Assembly: GCF_047302285.1 (NCBI RefSeq)
Contig: NZ_CP154845.1
Location: 2,914,001 to 2,978,000, forward strand
From: Robertmurraya sp047302285
GTDB taxonomy: Bacteria > Bacillota > Bacilli > Bacillales > Cytobacillaceae
Direction: 5' to 3'
Length of the DNA: 64,000 nt
The translations under genes and the position numbers were made by a program. Under the pieces are notes generated by a model. The model did no database searches. It was not told the origin of the DNA and saw only the letters and a program-made list of their open reading frames with translations. Below are positions 26,818 to 35,576 of the stretch, in pieces; positions within the stretch are counted from its first letter, which is position 1; each line of letters starts with the position of its first letter.

Positions 26818-27693
26818 CTATTCTATATTTTGAACTTGCTCTTTCATTTTTTCGAGCAAGCTTTTCATTTCGACCACTTCTCTAGCGATGCTAGAGTCAT
26901 TTGCTTTTGAACCTATCGTGTTCACCTCACGATTCATTTCTTGGAGGAGAAAATCCAATTTACGTCCAATCGGTTCAGCTAATTTCGTGATTTTTTGAAA
27001 TTGACTAATATGACTTTCTAATCTAGTCAATTCTTCATTTATATCTGCCTTATCTGCAAAAATGGCGATTTCATTGACCATTCTCGCTTCATCTATAAAA
27101 CCATTGGTGAATTCTTCCATTCTCTTCTTCAATCTATCTGCATAGAGCTTGACAACTTTTGGAGCATGTTCTCTTAGGAGAGTGACTTTTTCACTTAAGA
27201 CACTCAATTGTTTATGTACATCGCTTTCAAGGACCTTCCCTTCAATGATACGCATTTGCTTCAGTTGCAACGCTGCATTTTCGATTGCATCAAGTACAAG
27301 CTGTTCTAGTTCTGCGTTTCCTCCATGATCTTCATCAATCGAAATAAAGTCGTCTCTTTGGAGAATATCCTGTAAAGAAATTGAATTTGCAAACTCATAC
27401 TTATCCTGAATCGCTTTAATCGATTGAACATATTGATCAAGTAGTTGCCAATCTACCACTACATTAGAAGATGAATGTCCCGTACCCTCAAGGGTAACAA
27501 ATACTTCAATTCGGCCCCTCGTAACTTGCTCAGCAATTTTTTTCTTGATTTTGTCCTCGATCACTAATAGCTGTCTAGGCATTCGTATATTGAACTCTTG
27601 AAACCGATGATTAACAGCTTTTATTTCCACTGTCACAGAACATGTTTCGAGTTCTGCTTTACTACGGCCAAAGCCTGTCATGCTCACGATCAT
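26818..27693 (-). CDS. yicC: YicC-family endoribonuclease (YloC)
   Basis: YicC/YloC family protein; E. coli YicC has been reported as an endoribonuclease affecting small-RNA turnover, and the Bacillus role is less clear. 291 residues starting MIVSMTGFGRS, then VEIKAVNHRF and C-terminal DUF1732 features EMNREVNTIGSKANDSSIAREVVEMK. Start set at ATG 27693 to match the family N-terminus; the frame extends 11 codons further upstream without a ribosome-binding site, and the site before 27693 is itself weak (GGGTG). Confidence 0.93.
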   Translation of the reverse strand: MIVSMTGFGRSKAELETCSVTVEIKAVNHRFQEFNIRMPRQLLVIEDKIKKKIAEQVTRGRIEVFVTLEGTGHSSSNVVVDWQLLDQYVQSIKAIQDKYEFANSISLQDILQRDDFISIDEDHGGNAELEQLVLDAIENAALQLKQMRIIEGKVLESDVHKQLSVLSEKVTLLREHAPKVVKLYADRLKKRMEEFTNGFIDEARMVNEIAIFADKADINEELTRLESHISQFQKITKLAEPIGRKLDFLLQEMNREVNTIGSKANDSSIAREVVEMKSLLEKMKEQVQNIE

Positions 27694-27770
27694 CGTAACA
27701 CACCCAATTTTTGATATTGAATACATCTGTCTTCACTATAAAGTCTATTAACAAAAATAGCCCATTGAAA

Positions 27771-27802
27771 AAGGTAATAGAGCCAGCGCTCTATTACCTT
27801 TT
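27771..27802 (-). terminator. yloB terminator
   Basis: A 13-bp perfect stem (AAGGTAATAGAGC with GCTCTATTACCTT, 4-nt loop) followed by TTTC on the minus strand, 15 nt past the ATPase stop. Confidence 0.85.
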
Positions 27803-27817
27803 GGATTATAACATAGT

Positions 27818-30505
27818 TTACTTTCTTTTTCTTGCCAAAAATGTTCCCGCCAGTAAAAAAGTTGGAGCCGCTGCTAAACCAAGAATCATAATCCAGTCCT
27901 TTGCTAAAATTGGAACGGTATGAAATATCGGTTGTAATGGTGGGTAATAGATGACGACAAACATTAAAGCAACGGATGAAATAACAGACCAAACTAAATA
28001 CATATTTCCGAAAGGATTGCGGGCAAAAATCGATTTATCACTCCGACAATCAAATACATGAATTAGCTGTGCCATAACTAACGTAGCAAAAGCTACTGTT
28101 TGTGCGTAAGCTAAATGGTCTGGATTTTCATTATGCGCTATCATAAAGGCAATCAATGTAGCAACACCAATTAAGAAACCACGCGAGACGACCTTCCACC
28201 CTAAGCCCCTAGCAAAAATTCCTTCTCTTGGATCCCTCGGTTTCCGCTTCATCACATCCCCTTCTGGCTGATCAAGACCTAAAGCCATTGCTGGTAAGCC
28301 ATCCGTGACGAGATTAACCCAGAGAATTTGGATAGGAACGAGTGGTAACGGTAATGCCAAAAGCATGGCAAAGAGCATAACAAGAATTTCACCGACATTT
28401 GACGCTAATAAGTAACGAATAAATTTGCGGACATTTTCATAAATATTGCGCCCTTCCTTAATGGCCGCTTTAATTGTTGCAAAGTTGTCATCTAATAGTA
28501 CCAGAGCTGAGGCTTCCTTTGCCACATCTGTTCCTGTTACCCCCATCGCTACTCCAATATCAGCAGTCTTAATGGCAGGTGCATCATTGACTCCATCCCC
28601 TGTCATGGCCACAATATGTCCTCGATTTTGGAAAGCACGAACAATTTTTAACTTATGCTCAGGTGATACGCGAGCGAAAACAGCCACATCGTCTACCACA
28701 TCTTCTAACTCTTCTATCGACATTTTGGATAAGGCATTTCCATCTAACACTCTCATATTTTTCGTAAGGATTCCCAATTGGGTGGCAATGGCCTTTGCTG
28801 TAATTACATGATCTCCAGTAATCATGACTGTTTTAATTCCCGCTTCCTTACACTCTTTAACCGCTTTTTTCACCTCAGGTCTTGGAGGGTCGATCATCCC
28901 TTGTAACCCAATAAAGGTTAAAGCTTTCTCCGCTTCCTTTTCATCTAGAATCATTGTTTTGGCGGGTATTTCTTTAAATCCGATCGCAATCGTTCGCAGT
29001 GCATTTGAAGCTAATTCATCGATTGCTGCCTGCACATCATTTTTTCTGTCTGTAGATAAAATCTGACGTTTTCCCTCCCAAAGAATCAATTCGCTAATAC
29101 CGACCATCACGTCTGGGGCACCTTTTGTCACAATAAATTGACGCCCATTTTGATCCTTTATAATGATAGACATTAGCTTTCTAGTGGAATCGAATGGAAA
29201 CTCTTGTACAATCTTAAATTGCTTTAATAGGCTTTCACGATTGTAGCCTGCCTTCATTGCCGCTACGAGCAAGGCTCCTTCGGTTGGATCGCCATCAACC
29301 ATATATTCATTTTTTTCCTTTTTCTTTAATGTCGCATGATTACAGATCATTCCGAACATGAGCATTTGTTGGATCGATTTTTCTCGGCTCACATCTTCTG
29401 GTCTCTCTTGCCCACCTCGGTAGAAGCTTCCATGTGGATCATAGCCTACTCCATCTACTCTCCAAGTAGTCCCTCCACTCCAAAGATGGGTAACAGTCAT
29501 CTTGTTTTGCGTCATCGTACCCGTTTTATCAGAACAAATGACAGACGCACAGCCTAATGTTTCTACAGCCGGGAGCTTTCGAACGATTGCATTTTTCTTA
29601 ATCATCCGTTGGACTCCCAGTGAAAGTGCAACGGTCACGATAGCTGGCAGACCCTCTGGAATAGCTGCAACCGCTAGTGAAACACCTGCTAAAAACATCG
29701 TATAAAGATCATGTCCTTGGATGACTCCAACAAGAACGACTAAAACAGTAAGTAATAAGGCTACAATGATGAGGATTTTTCCGAGTTGCTGAAGCTTTCT
29801 TTGTAATGGCGTAATCATCGTCTCCGCATTTTGCAACAGGTCTGCAATCTGGCCCATTGCTGTCTTCATACCAGTACCGACGACAACCCCAATCCCTGAA
29901 CCTCTCGTCACCATTGTGCCCATAAAGGCCATGTTTTCCATATCACCAATACCAATATTCTCTTTTCCAATCACTTCCGTTGTTTTTGATACTGGAAGAG
30001 ATTCACCTGTTAAGGCAGATTCTTCAATTTCCAAACTTTTTGATTCTATTACTCTTACATCTGCACCAATTCTGTCCCCGGAGGTAAATTTAACGACATC
30101 CCCTGGAACAAGTTCCTTTGAGGGGATCTTCACCCATTCACCGTCTCTCAAGACCATCACATGTGGTGCAGACAGTTCTTTTAACGCTTGTAATGATTTC
30201 TCCGCTTTCCTCTCCTGAAAAAAGCCTAGAAAACCATTAATGATGACGATGGCAATAATAGCAATCGCATCGATATATTCTCCTAACAATCCGGAAATTA
30301 AGACAGCCCCTAATAGAACAAGAACCATAAAATCCTTAAATTGACTAAAAAATAAAAGTAATGCCGACTGCTTTTCTCCTTCATCTAATTCATTATACCC
30401 TTGCTGTTTCATTCGTTTCCTCGCATCATTACTTGATAGACCGTTAGAAAAGTCGGTATTCAAGACCTTTTCAATATCTTGTTCTTTCATCTCATGGTAC
30501 TTCAT
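27818..30505 (-). CDS. yloB: P-type Ca2+-transporting ATPase (YloB)
   Basis: SERCA-like P2A cation ATPase exporting Ca2+. 895 residues: N-terminal cation ATPase domain, actuator TGES (ALTGESLPVSK), ion-binding PEGLPAIV in the membrane, phosphorylation site DKTGTMTQNKM, nucleotide-binding KGAPD, hinge TGDGVNDAPA, and about ten membrane helices. In B. subtilis YloB is expressed in sporulation. Divergent from rqcH across 300 nt. Confidence 0.95.
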   Translation of the reverse strand: MKYHEMKEQDIEKVLNTDFSNGLSSNDARKRMKQQGYNELDEGEKQSALLLFFSQFKDFMVLVLLGAVLISGLLGEYIDAIAIIAIVIINGFLGFFQERKAEKSLQALKELSAPHVMVLRDGEWVKIPSKELVPGDVVKFTSGDRIGADVRVIESKSLEIEESALTGESLPVSKTTEVIGKENIGIGDMENMAFMGTMVTRGSGIGVVVGTGMKTAMGQIADLLQNAETMITPLQRKLQQLGKILIIVALLLTVLVVLVGVIQGHDLYTMFLAGVSLAVAAIPEGLPAIVTVALSLGVQRMIKKNAIVRKLPAVETLGCASVICSDKTGTMTQNKMTVTHLWSGGTTWRVDGVGYDPHGSFYRGGQERPEDVSREKSIQQMLMFGMICNHATLKKKEKNEYMVDGDPTEGALLVAAMKAGYNRESLLKQFKIVQEFPFDSTRKLMSIIIKDQNGRQFIVTKGAPDVMVGISELILWEGKRQILSTDRKNDVQAAIDELASNALRTIAIGFKEIPAKTMILDEKEAEKALTFIGLQGMIDPPRPEVKKAVKECKEAGIKTVMITGDHVITAKAIATQLGILTKNMRVLDGNALSKMSIEELEDVVDDVAVFARVSPEHKLKIVRAFQNRGHIVAMTGDGVNDAPAIKTADIGVAMGVTGTDVAKEASALVLLDDNFATIKAAIKEGRNIYENVRKFIRYLLASNVGEILVMLFAMLLALPLPLVPIQILWVNLVTDGLPAMALGLDQPEGDVMKRKPRDPREGIFARGLGWKVVSRGFLIGVATLIAFMIAHNENPDHLAYAQTVAFATLVMAQLIHVFDCRSDKSIFARNPFGNMYLVWSVISSVALMFVVIYYPPLQPIFHTVPILAKDWIMILGLAAAPTFLLAGTFLARKRK

Positions 30506-30806
30506 CCGACCATTTCACTCCTCCTCCAGCGTTGTGTAGCCTTTCAAATCACTGTTTATATTTGTGATAGAATGCAAACTCACTCTAAAGAAAGCTTATT
30601 CAGACTCGTCCTAAAAAATGCTACAATAAACTCAAATTTGAGAAGAGAAAAAAACTACTGTTTCCGGCATTTTGAATTAAAGATTCCGTTTGGGGATCAG
30701 GTTAAAGTGGTTACGAGAGTTTAAGGACAAGACATCCAGATTCGTTTTTTCCTTAAAAATAGGCTATGATTAAGGATGAGATTTTAGAAAGAAGAGGATG
30801 TTACAT
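30506..30806. other. Divergent region yloB-rqcH
   Basis: 300 nt with no gene. On the plus strand a TATGAT at 30762-30767 with a poor TTCGTT 18 nt upstream is a weak candidate rqcH promoter. Nothing else is evident. Confidence 0.35.
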
Positions 30807-32516
30807 ATGTCATTTGACGGTGTTTTTACAAGAGCGATTACGCATGAATTTTCTTCCCTTTTAAAAGGAGGAAGAATCAATAAAATACATCAACCTTTTA
30901 AAAATGAAATTGTCTTAATCATTCGTGCCAACGGAAAGAATCACAAATTGCTTATTTCCGTTCATCCGAGCTATGCGAGGGCTCAATTAACGAATGAAAG
31001 CTATGAAAATCCAAATGAGCCACCGATGTTTTGTATGCTCCTTAGAAAACATCTCGAAGGTTTCATTCTAGAGGATATTCATCAAGTCGGAATGGATCGG
31101 ATCATTGTCTTTGACGTAAAAGGACGAAATGAGATTGGGGATATTTCTTCAAAGCAATTAATTGTCGAGATTATGGGGCGGCATAGCAATATTATTTTAG
31201 TAGATAAGACGAGAAATATGATTCTAGACAGCATCAAGCATATCTCTTACGCGGTAAACAGCCATAGAGCGATCATGCCAGGACAGGAATATATCGCTCC
31301 TCCTGTGCAAAACAAGGAAAATCCACTGGAAGCAACAGAGGAAGATATTTTAAGAAAATTAGACTTTAATGCTGGTAAATTGGATAAGCAACTCGTTGAA
31401 CAATTCGCCGGAATTTCTCCTCTACTTGCGAAAGAGATTGTGTTTCATGCGGGAATCGCCAATAGAGCGACGATTCCAAAAGCGTTCGTAGAAGTGTTAA
31501 GCAAAATAGAAGAGTATCGCTACGAGCCAGCGATTACGATGAAGGATAAGAAGGAATTCTTTTATCTCTTCCCACTCGAACACTTGAATGGAGAAAGCAA
31601 AAGCTATGATTCCTTAAGTGATCTACTCGACCGCTATTATTTCGGTAAAGCAGATCGAGACAGAGTGAAGCAGCAAGCCACTGATTTAGAGAGATTCATT
31701 TTGAATGAAAAAGATAAAAATGAAAAGAAAATTAAAAAGCTTCAAGCTACGATCGATGAAGCGAAGAATGCGAGCCAGCATCAACTTTACGGTGAATTAT
31801 TAACAGCTAATCTTTATGCCCTTGAAAAAGGAATGAAGGAAATCGAGGTCATCAATTATTATGATGAGAATAGTGGAACGGTTATGATCCCATTAAATCC
31901 GCAGAAGACCCCATCTGAAAACGCGCAGAGATTTTTCACCCGATATCAGAAAGCCAAAACAGCTCTCGTGATGGCAAGTGAACAATTGGAAAAAGCAAAG
32001 GAAGAGGTTGCCTATTTCGATTCTCTCCTACAGCAAGTCGAAACAGCCTCAACAAAGGACATCTCTGAAATCCGCGAGGAACTGATTGAAGGTGGCTACT
32101 TACGGGATCGGCAAAAGAAAGGCAACAAAAATAGTAAAAATGCCAAGCCCATTTTGGAAAAATACACGTCTACAGACGGAACAGAAATTCTCGTCGGCAA
32201 AAATAATAAGCAAAATGATTATTTAACGAATAAAGTAGCCGGTAAGGACGAAATTTGGCTCCATACGAAGGATATTCCTGGTTCCCATGTGGTCATTCGA
32301 AGTGCAAATCCTTCTAAAGAGACGATTCTTGAAGCGGCTCAGCTCTCGGCCTATTTTAGTAAAGCGAGAAGTTCTAGTTCTGTCCCTGTTGATTTTACGC
32401 AAATTCGCCACGTCAAGAAGCCAAGTGGTGCAAAGCCTGGCTATGTTATATACGACAATCAGCAAACGGTGTATGTGACACCAGAGGAAGATACAGTGTT
32501 ACGATTGAAAAAATAG
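30807..32516 (+). CDS. rqcH: Ribosome quality-control factor RqcH (NFACT/FbpA family, YloA)
   Basis: Binds obstructed 50S subunits carrying peptidyl-tRNA and recruits tRNA-Ala to add C-terminal alanine degrons. 569 residues: NFACT-N domain (MSFDGVFTRAITHEFSSLLKGGRINKI), the Asp-Arg pair in VGMDRIIVF needed for alanine tailing in B. subtilis, a coiled-coil middle, and NFACT-R (DEIWLHTKDIPGSHVVIR). Older databases call it fibronectin-binding protein. Start chosen at ATG 30807, 9 nt after AAGAGG; the ATG at 30798 directly abuts that site. Confidence 0.95.
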   Translation: MSFDGVFTRAITHEFSSLLKGGRINKIHQPFKNEIVLIIRANGKNHKLLISVHPSYARAQLTNESYENPNEPPMFCMLLRKHLEGFILEDIHQVGMDRIIVFDVKGRNEIGDISSKQLIVEIMGRHSNIILVDKTRNMILDSIKHISYAVNSHRAIMPGQEYIAPPVQNKENPLEATEEDILRKLDFNAGKLDKQLVEQFAGISPLLAKEIVFHAGIANRATIPKAFVEVLSKIEEYRYEPAITMKDKKEFFYLFPLEHLNGESKSYDSLSDLLDRYYFGKADRDRVKQQATDLERFILNEKDKNEKKIKKLQATIDEAKNASQHQLYGELLTANLYALEKGMKEIEVINYYDENSGTVMIPLNPQKTPSENAQRFFTRYQKAKTALVMASEQLEKAKEEVAYFDSLLQQVETASTKDISEIREELIEGGYLRDRQKKGNKNSKNAKPILEKYTSTDGTEILVGKNNKQNDYLTNKVAGKDEIWLHTKDIPGSHVVIRSANPSKETILEAAQLSAYFSKARSSSSVPVDFTQIRHVKKPSGAKPGYVIYDNQQTVYVTPEEDTVLRLKK

Positions 32517-32541
32517 AAGACAGGCACTTGCCTGTCTTCAT
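32516..32541. terminator. Bidirectional terminator between rqcH and pyrE
   Basis: A 10-bp perfect stem (GAAGACAGGC / GCCTGTCTTC, 4-nt loop) starting in the rqcH stop codon, between convergent genes. The T run is better on the minus strand (TATTTTTTC), where it ends the pyr operon. Confidence 0.85.
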
Positions 32542-32544
32542 TCA

Positions 32545-33177
32545 TTATTGATGCACTTTCCCCCACCCAGCTGGGTCCTTTTTCCATTCTGCTAGGCTTG
32601 CTAAATCCTTCTCTTGTATATGGCCTTTTTCTTCTGCTACTCCGATTAAGGTTGAGAAGTCAGACAGAGAATAAGCCGTAATGTTTGCTTCCGCAAGGAG
32701 TTCTTTCCCTTTTTCTAGTTCATAAGTAAAAATGGATACGACTCCTAAAACTTCACAGCCTGCCTCTCTCAATGCGGCAACTGCAGTAATGACGCTTCCA
32801 CCAGTAGAAATCAAATCTTCTACGACGACCACTTTTTGTCCTTCTACTGCTTTACCTTCAATTTGCTTTCCTTTTCCATGACCCTTTGCCTTTGAACGTA
32901 CATAGCACATTGGAAGGTCAAGTAAGTCACTTACCCATGCTGCATGGGGAATTCCTGCGGTTGCCGTACCTGCTACAAGTTCAGCAGTAGGGAATTTCTC
33001 CACAATTAACTCTTTCAATCCAATTGCAATTTCTTTCCGAACATGGGGATAAGATAGGGTTAAACGATTGTCACAGTAAATCGGTGACTTAAGACCAGAG
33101 GACCAAGTAAAAGGTTCGTCAGGTTTTAAGGCAACTGCTTCTATTTCTAGTAATCTTTCAGCGATGATTTTTTTCAT
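32545..33177 (-). CDS. pyrE: Orotate phosphoribosyltransferase
   Basis: Transfers ribose phosphate from PRPP to orotate, giving OMP. 210 residues with the PRPP-binding motif VVVVEDLISTGGS near 120. Start set at ATG 33177 (MKKIIAERLLEI), overlapping the pyrF stop by 4 nt (ATGA) with AAGG 8-9 nt upstream. Last gene of the pyr operon; the cys genes that follow it in B. subtilis are absent. Confidence 0.96.
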   Translation of the reverse strand: MKKIIAERLLEIEAVALKPDEPFTWSSGLKSPIYCDNRLTLSYPHVRKEIAIGLKELIVEKFPTAELVAGTATAGIPHAAWVSDLLDLPMCYVRSKAKGHGKGKQIEGKAVEGQKVVVVEDLISTGGSVITAVAALREAGCEVLGVVSIFTYELEKGKELLAEANITAYSLSDFSTLIGVAEEKGHIQEKDLASLAEWKKDPAGWGKVHQ

Positions 33178-33890
33178 ACTCGTACACCTTCCCATGATTG
33201 TTTGTAAGCTTGATAGCTTTTGAATGGATCTTCCGCCTTCGTAATTCCACGTCCAACAACGATTGCCGAAACACCGGCTGCCCTTGCTTCATCAGGTGTC
33301 GCCACCCTTTTTTGGTCCCGCACAAGATCAGAACCTAAGCGAATTCCTGGGGTCACCGTTAGAAATTCATTTCCTAGATGCTGGCGAATCATGGCCACTT
33401 CATGGGATGAACAAACGACTCCATCGATTCCAGATTCCTGTGCAATTAGGGAATAATGAAGTACAGATTCCTGAAGTGTCGCTTCAATAAGTTGCTCGCT
33501 TTTCATTTGCTGTTCTGATGTACTTGTTAACTGAGTGACAGCAATGCAAGATGGTCTCTTCTCTCCAGCCTTCGTTCCAGCCTCCAATCCTTCAAGAGCA
33601 GCCATCATCATTTCTTTTCCCCCTGCCGCATGAACGTTGACAAGGTCACAGCCTAATTTCGCTAACCCTTTCATCGCACTGTACACAGTGTTTGGGATAT
33701 CATGTAGCTTCAAATCGAGAAAAATTTGATGCTCTTTTTCTTTTATTTCTTGGATGATTTGAGGACCTTCCTGATAAAAAAGCTCCATGCCAACCTTTAC
33801 AAAAAGCTTCTCGTCCTGAAACTGATGTAAAAATTGGATTACCTCATTCTTATTCGGAAAATCAAGGGCGATAATAAGGGGGTTATTCAA
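33174..33890 (-). CDS. pyrF: Orotidine 5'-phosphate decarboxylase
   Basis: Last step to UMP. 238-residue TIM barrel with FVKVGMELFYQEGP and the catalytic DLKLHDIPNTV Asp-Lys-Asp motif. I set the start at TTG 33890 (LNNPLIIALDF), one nt after the pyrD stop, because this matches family length and N-terminus. The longer frame reaches back 16 codons inside pyrD without homology. An AAGGAG lies about 11 nt upstream, a little far. Confidence 0.9.
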   Translation of the reverse strand: MNNPLIIALDFPNKNEVIQFLHQFQDEKLFVKVGMELFYQEGPQIIQEIKEKEHQIFLDLKLHDIPNTVYSAMKGLAKLGCDLVNVHAAGGKEMMMAALEGLEAGTKAGEKRPSCIAVTQLTSTSEQQMKSEQLIEATLQESVLHYSLIAQESGIDGVVCSSHEVAMIRQHLGNEFLTVTPGIRLGSDLVRDQKRVATPDEARAAGVSAIVVGRGITKAEDPFKSYQAYKQSWEGVRV

Positions 33891-33891
33891 T

Positions 33892-34803
33892 TTACTTCCA
33901 GCTCCTTCCAGTACATTCGGAAATATGGTCATACCCAAGTTGATCTAGTAATTCTGGTAAATCTTTTATGATTTTCGGGCAAACGAATGGGTCTACAAAG
34001 TTTGCCGTTCCCACAGCGATAGCACTTGCACCTGCATAGAAAAATTCAATCACATCTTCTGCTGATTCGATGCCACCCATTCCAATAATCGGAATATTCA
34101 CTTGTTGACTTACCTCGTGAATCATCCGAATCGCTACCGGTTTAATCGCTGGTCCTGAAAGTCCGCCTGTTTTATTCGCTAATATCGGCTGGGCTGTTTT
34201 TAAATCAAGTCTCATTCCAAGTAAAGTGTTAATCATCGTTAGTCCGTCTGCTCCACCATCTTCCACCGCTTTTGCCATCTCAACGATATTTGTCACATTT
34301 GGTGAAAGTTTCACATAAACGGGAACCGCTGATACTTCTTTTACTTTTTTCGTTAAGCTTTTCCCTACTTCTGGAATCGTTCCAAAAGCAATGCCTCCCG
34401 TCTTCACATTTGGACAGGAAATATTCAATTCGAGGGCATGGACATTTGGTGCAGTGGATATTCGCTTAGCGACTTCCACATAATCCTCTTCTGTAGAACC
34501 AGCGACATTGGCGATAATCGGCACATCAAACTGTTCTAACCATGGCAACTCCTTGTTCATAACTCCTTCAAGCCCTGGATTTTGCAAGCCAATCGCATTT
34601 AACATTCCTGCTGCTGTTTCCGCCACTCGAGGAGTTGGATTGCCGAAGCGAGGTTCTGCTGTCGTGGCTTTAATCATAATCGCTCCTAAATCGCTCAAAT
34701 TGTATAAGCCACCAAACTCTCTGCCAAAGCCAAAGCATCCAGAAGCAGGCATGACCGGATTTTTTAAGTGTAAGCCTGGTAATTGTGTTTCTAATCGATT
34801 CAT
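33892..34803 (-). CDS. pyrD: Dihydroorotate dehydrogenase, class 1B catalytic subunit PyrD
   Basis: FMN-dependent oxidation of dihydroorotate to orotate, working with PyrK and NAD+. 303 residues with GCFGFGREF, the catalytic Cys in LELNISCPNVKTGG, and IGMGGIESAEDVIEF. Class 1B is supported by the adjacent pyrK, whose stop it overlaps by 4 nt. Confidence 0.97.
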   Translation of the reverse strand: MNRLETQLPGLHLKNPVMPASGCFGFGREFGGLYNLSDLGAIMIKATTAEPRFGNPTPRVAETAAGMLNAIGLQNPGLEGVMNKELPWLEQFDVPIIANVAGSTEEDYVEVAKRISTAPNVHALELNISCPNVKTGGIAFGTIPEVGKSLTKKVKEVSAVPVYVKLSPNVTNIVEMAKAVEDGGADGLTMINTLLGMRLDLKTAQPILANKTGGLSGPAIKPVAIRMIHEVSQQVNIPIIGMGGIESAEDVIEFFYAGASAIAVGTANFVDPFVCPKIIKDLPELLDQLGYDHISECTGRSWK

Positions 34804-35576
34804 AGCACTACCTCCCCTGCTTTAAACACCGGTCCATCCGTACAGACCTTTTTGTAGGAATACCCTGTTGGATCGTCAGCAGTACGGCACACACAAGCAA
34901 AGCAAGCGCCAATGCCACAACCCATTCTTTCTTCTAAGGAAAGATAAACTTTTTTATGAGAGGCATAGCCGCCTTCTATGGCCTTTAACATAGCCGTTGG
35001 TCCGCAAGAATAAATCGTATCAAAATGTAAATCCTTAATAACGTCTGTCACAAAGCCTTTTGTTCCGTAAGAACCATCAACCGTAGTGATATAGGTCGGT
35101 CCTAAACTTTTAAATTTATCTTCATAGAACACCGCTGCTTGATCTTGAAAGCCAAGCACATGAATGACGTTTACGCCCTTTTTCACAAGTTGCTTTGATA
35201 ACTCATACAATGGAGGTACTCCAATTCCACCTCCGACGAGAAGAGCCGTCTCTCCTGCCTTTGTTTCCTCGACTGGAAATCCCTGTCCTAATGGACCAAG
35301 AATATCGACTGTTTCAGAGGTCTTTTTTGAAGACAAAATGCTTGTTCCGCGCCCATCTTTACGATAAATCAATGTGAATTCCTGATTTTCCTGATCGATA
35401 TGAGCAATACTGATCGGTCTTCGGAGCAATGGGTCGTAACCTTGTGCGACCTTCACATGAACAAATTGACCTGGCTCATTCATCTGGGAAGAGAGCTCAC
35501 CACGAAGGATGAGCTCATAAATATTTTCTGCTATTTCTCTTTGTGAAACGATGGCACAATGTTCGTTAACTATCAC
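34800..35576 (-). CDS. pyrK: Dihydroorotate dehydrogenase electron-transfer subunit PyrK
   Basis: FAD and 2Fe-2S subunit passing electrons from PyrD to NAD+. 258 residues: FAD motif RRPISIAH, NAD-binding LLVGGGIGVPPLYEL, and cluster cysteines GCGIGACFACVC plus a later Cys in YKKVC. Start is GTG 35576, overlapping the carB stop as GTGA; the longer frame to 35687 is inside carB. Confidence 0.95.
   Translation of the reverse strand: MIVNEHCAIVSQREIAENIYELILRGELSSQMNEPGQFVHVKVAQGYDPLLRRPISIAHIDQENQEFTLIYRKDGRGTSILSSKKTSETVDILGPLGQGFPVEETKAGETALLVGGGIGVPPLYELSKQLVKKGVNVIHVLGFQDQAAVFYEDKFKSLGPTYITTVDGSYGTKGFVTDVIKDLHFDTIYSCGPTAMLKAIEGGYASHKKVYLSLEERMGCGIGACFACVCRTADDPTGYSYKKVCTDGPVFKAGEVVL

Noticed and set aside
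27690..27992. 100-residue minus-strand frame over the yloB end and terminator
   Set aside because: It runs through the yloB C-terminus and its terminator in another frame; Cys/Phe-rich with no ribosome-binding site.
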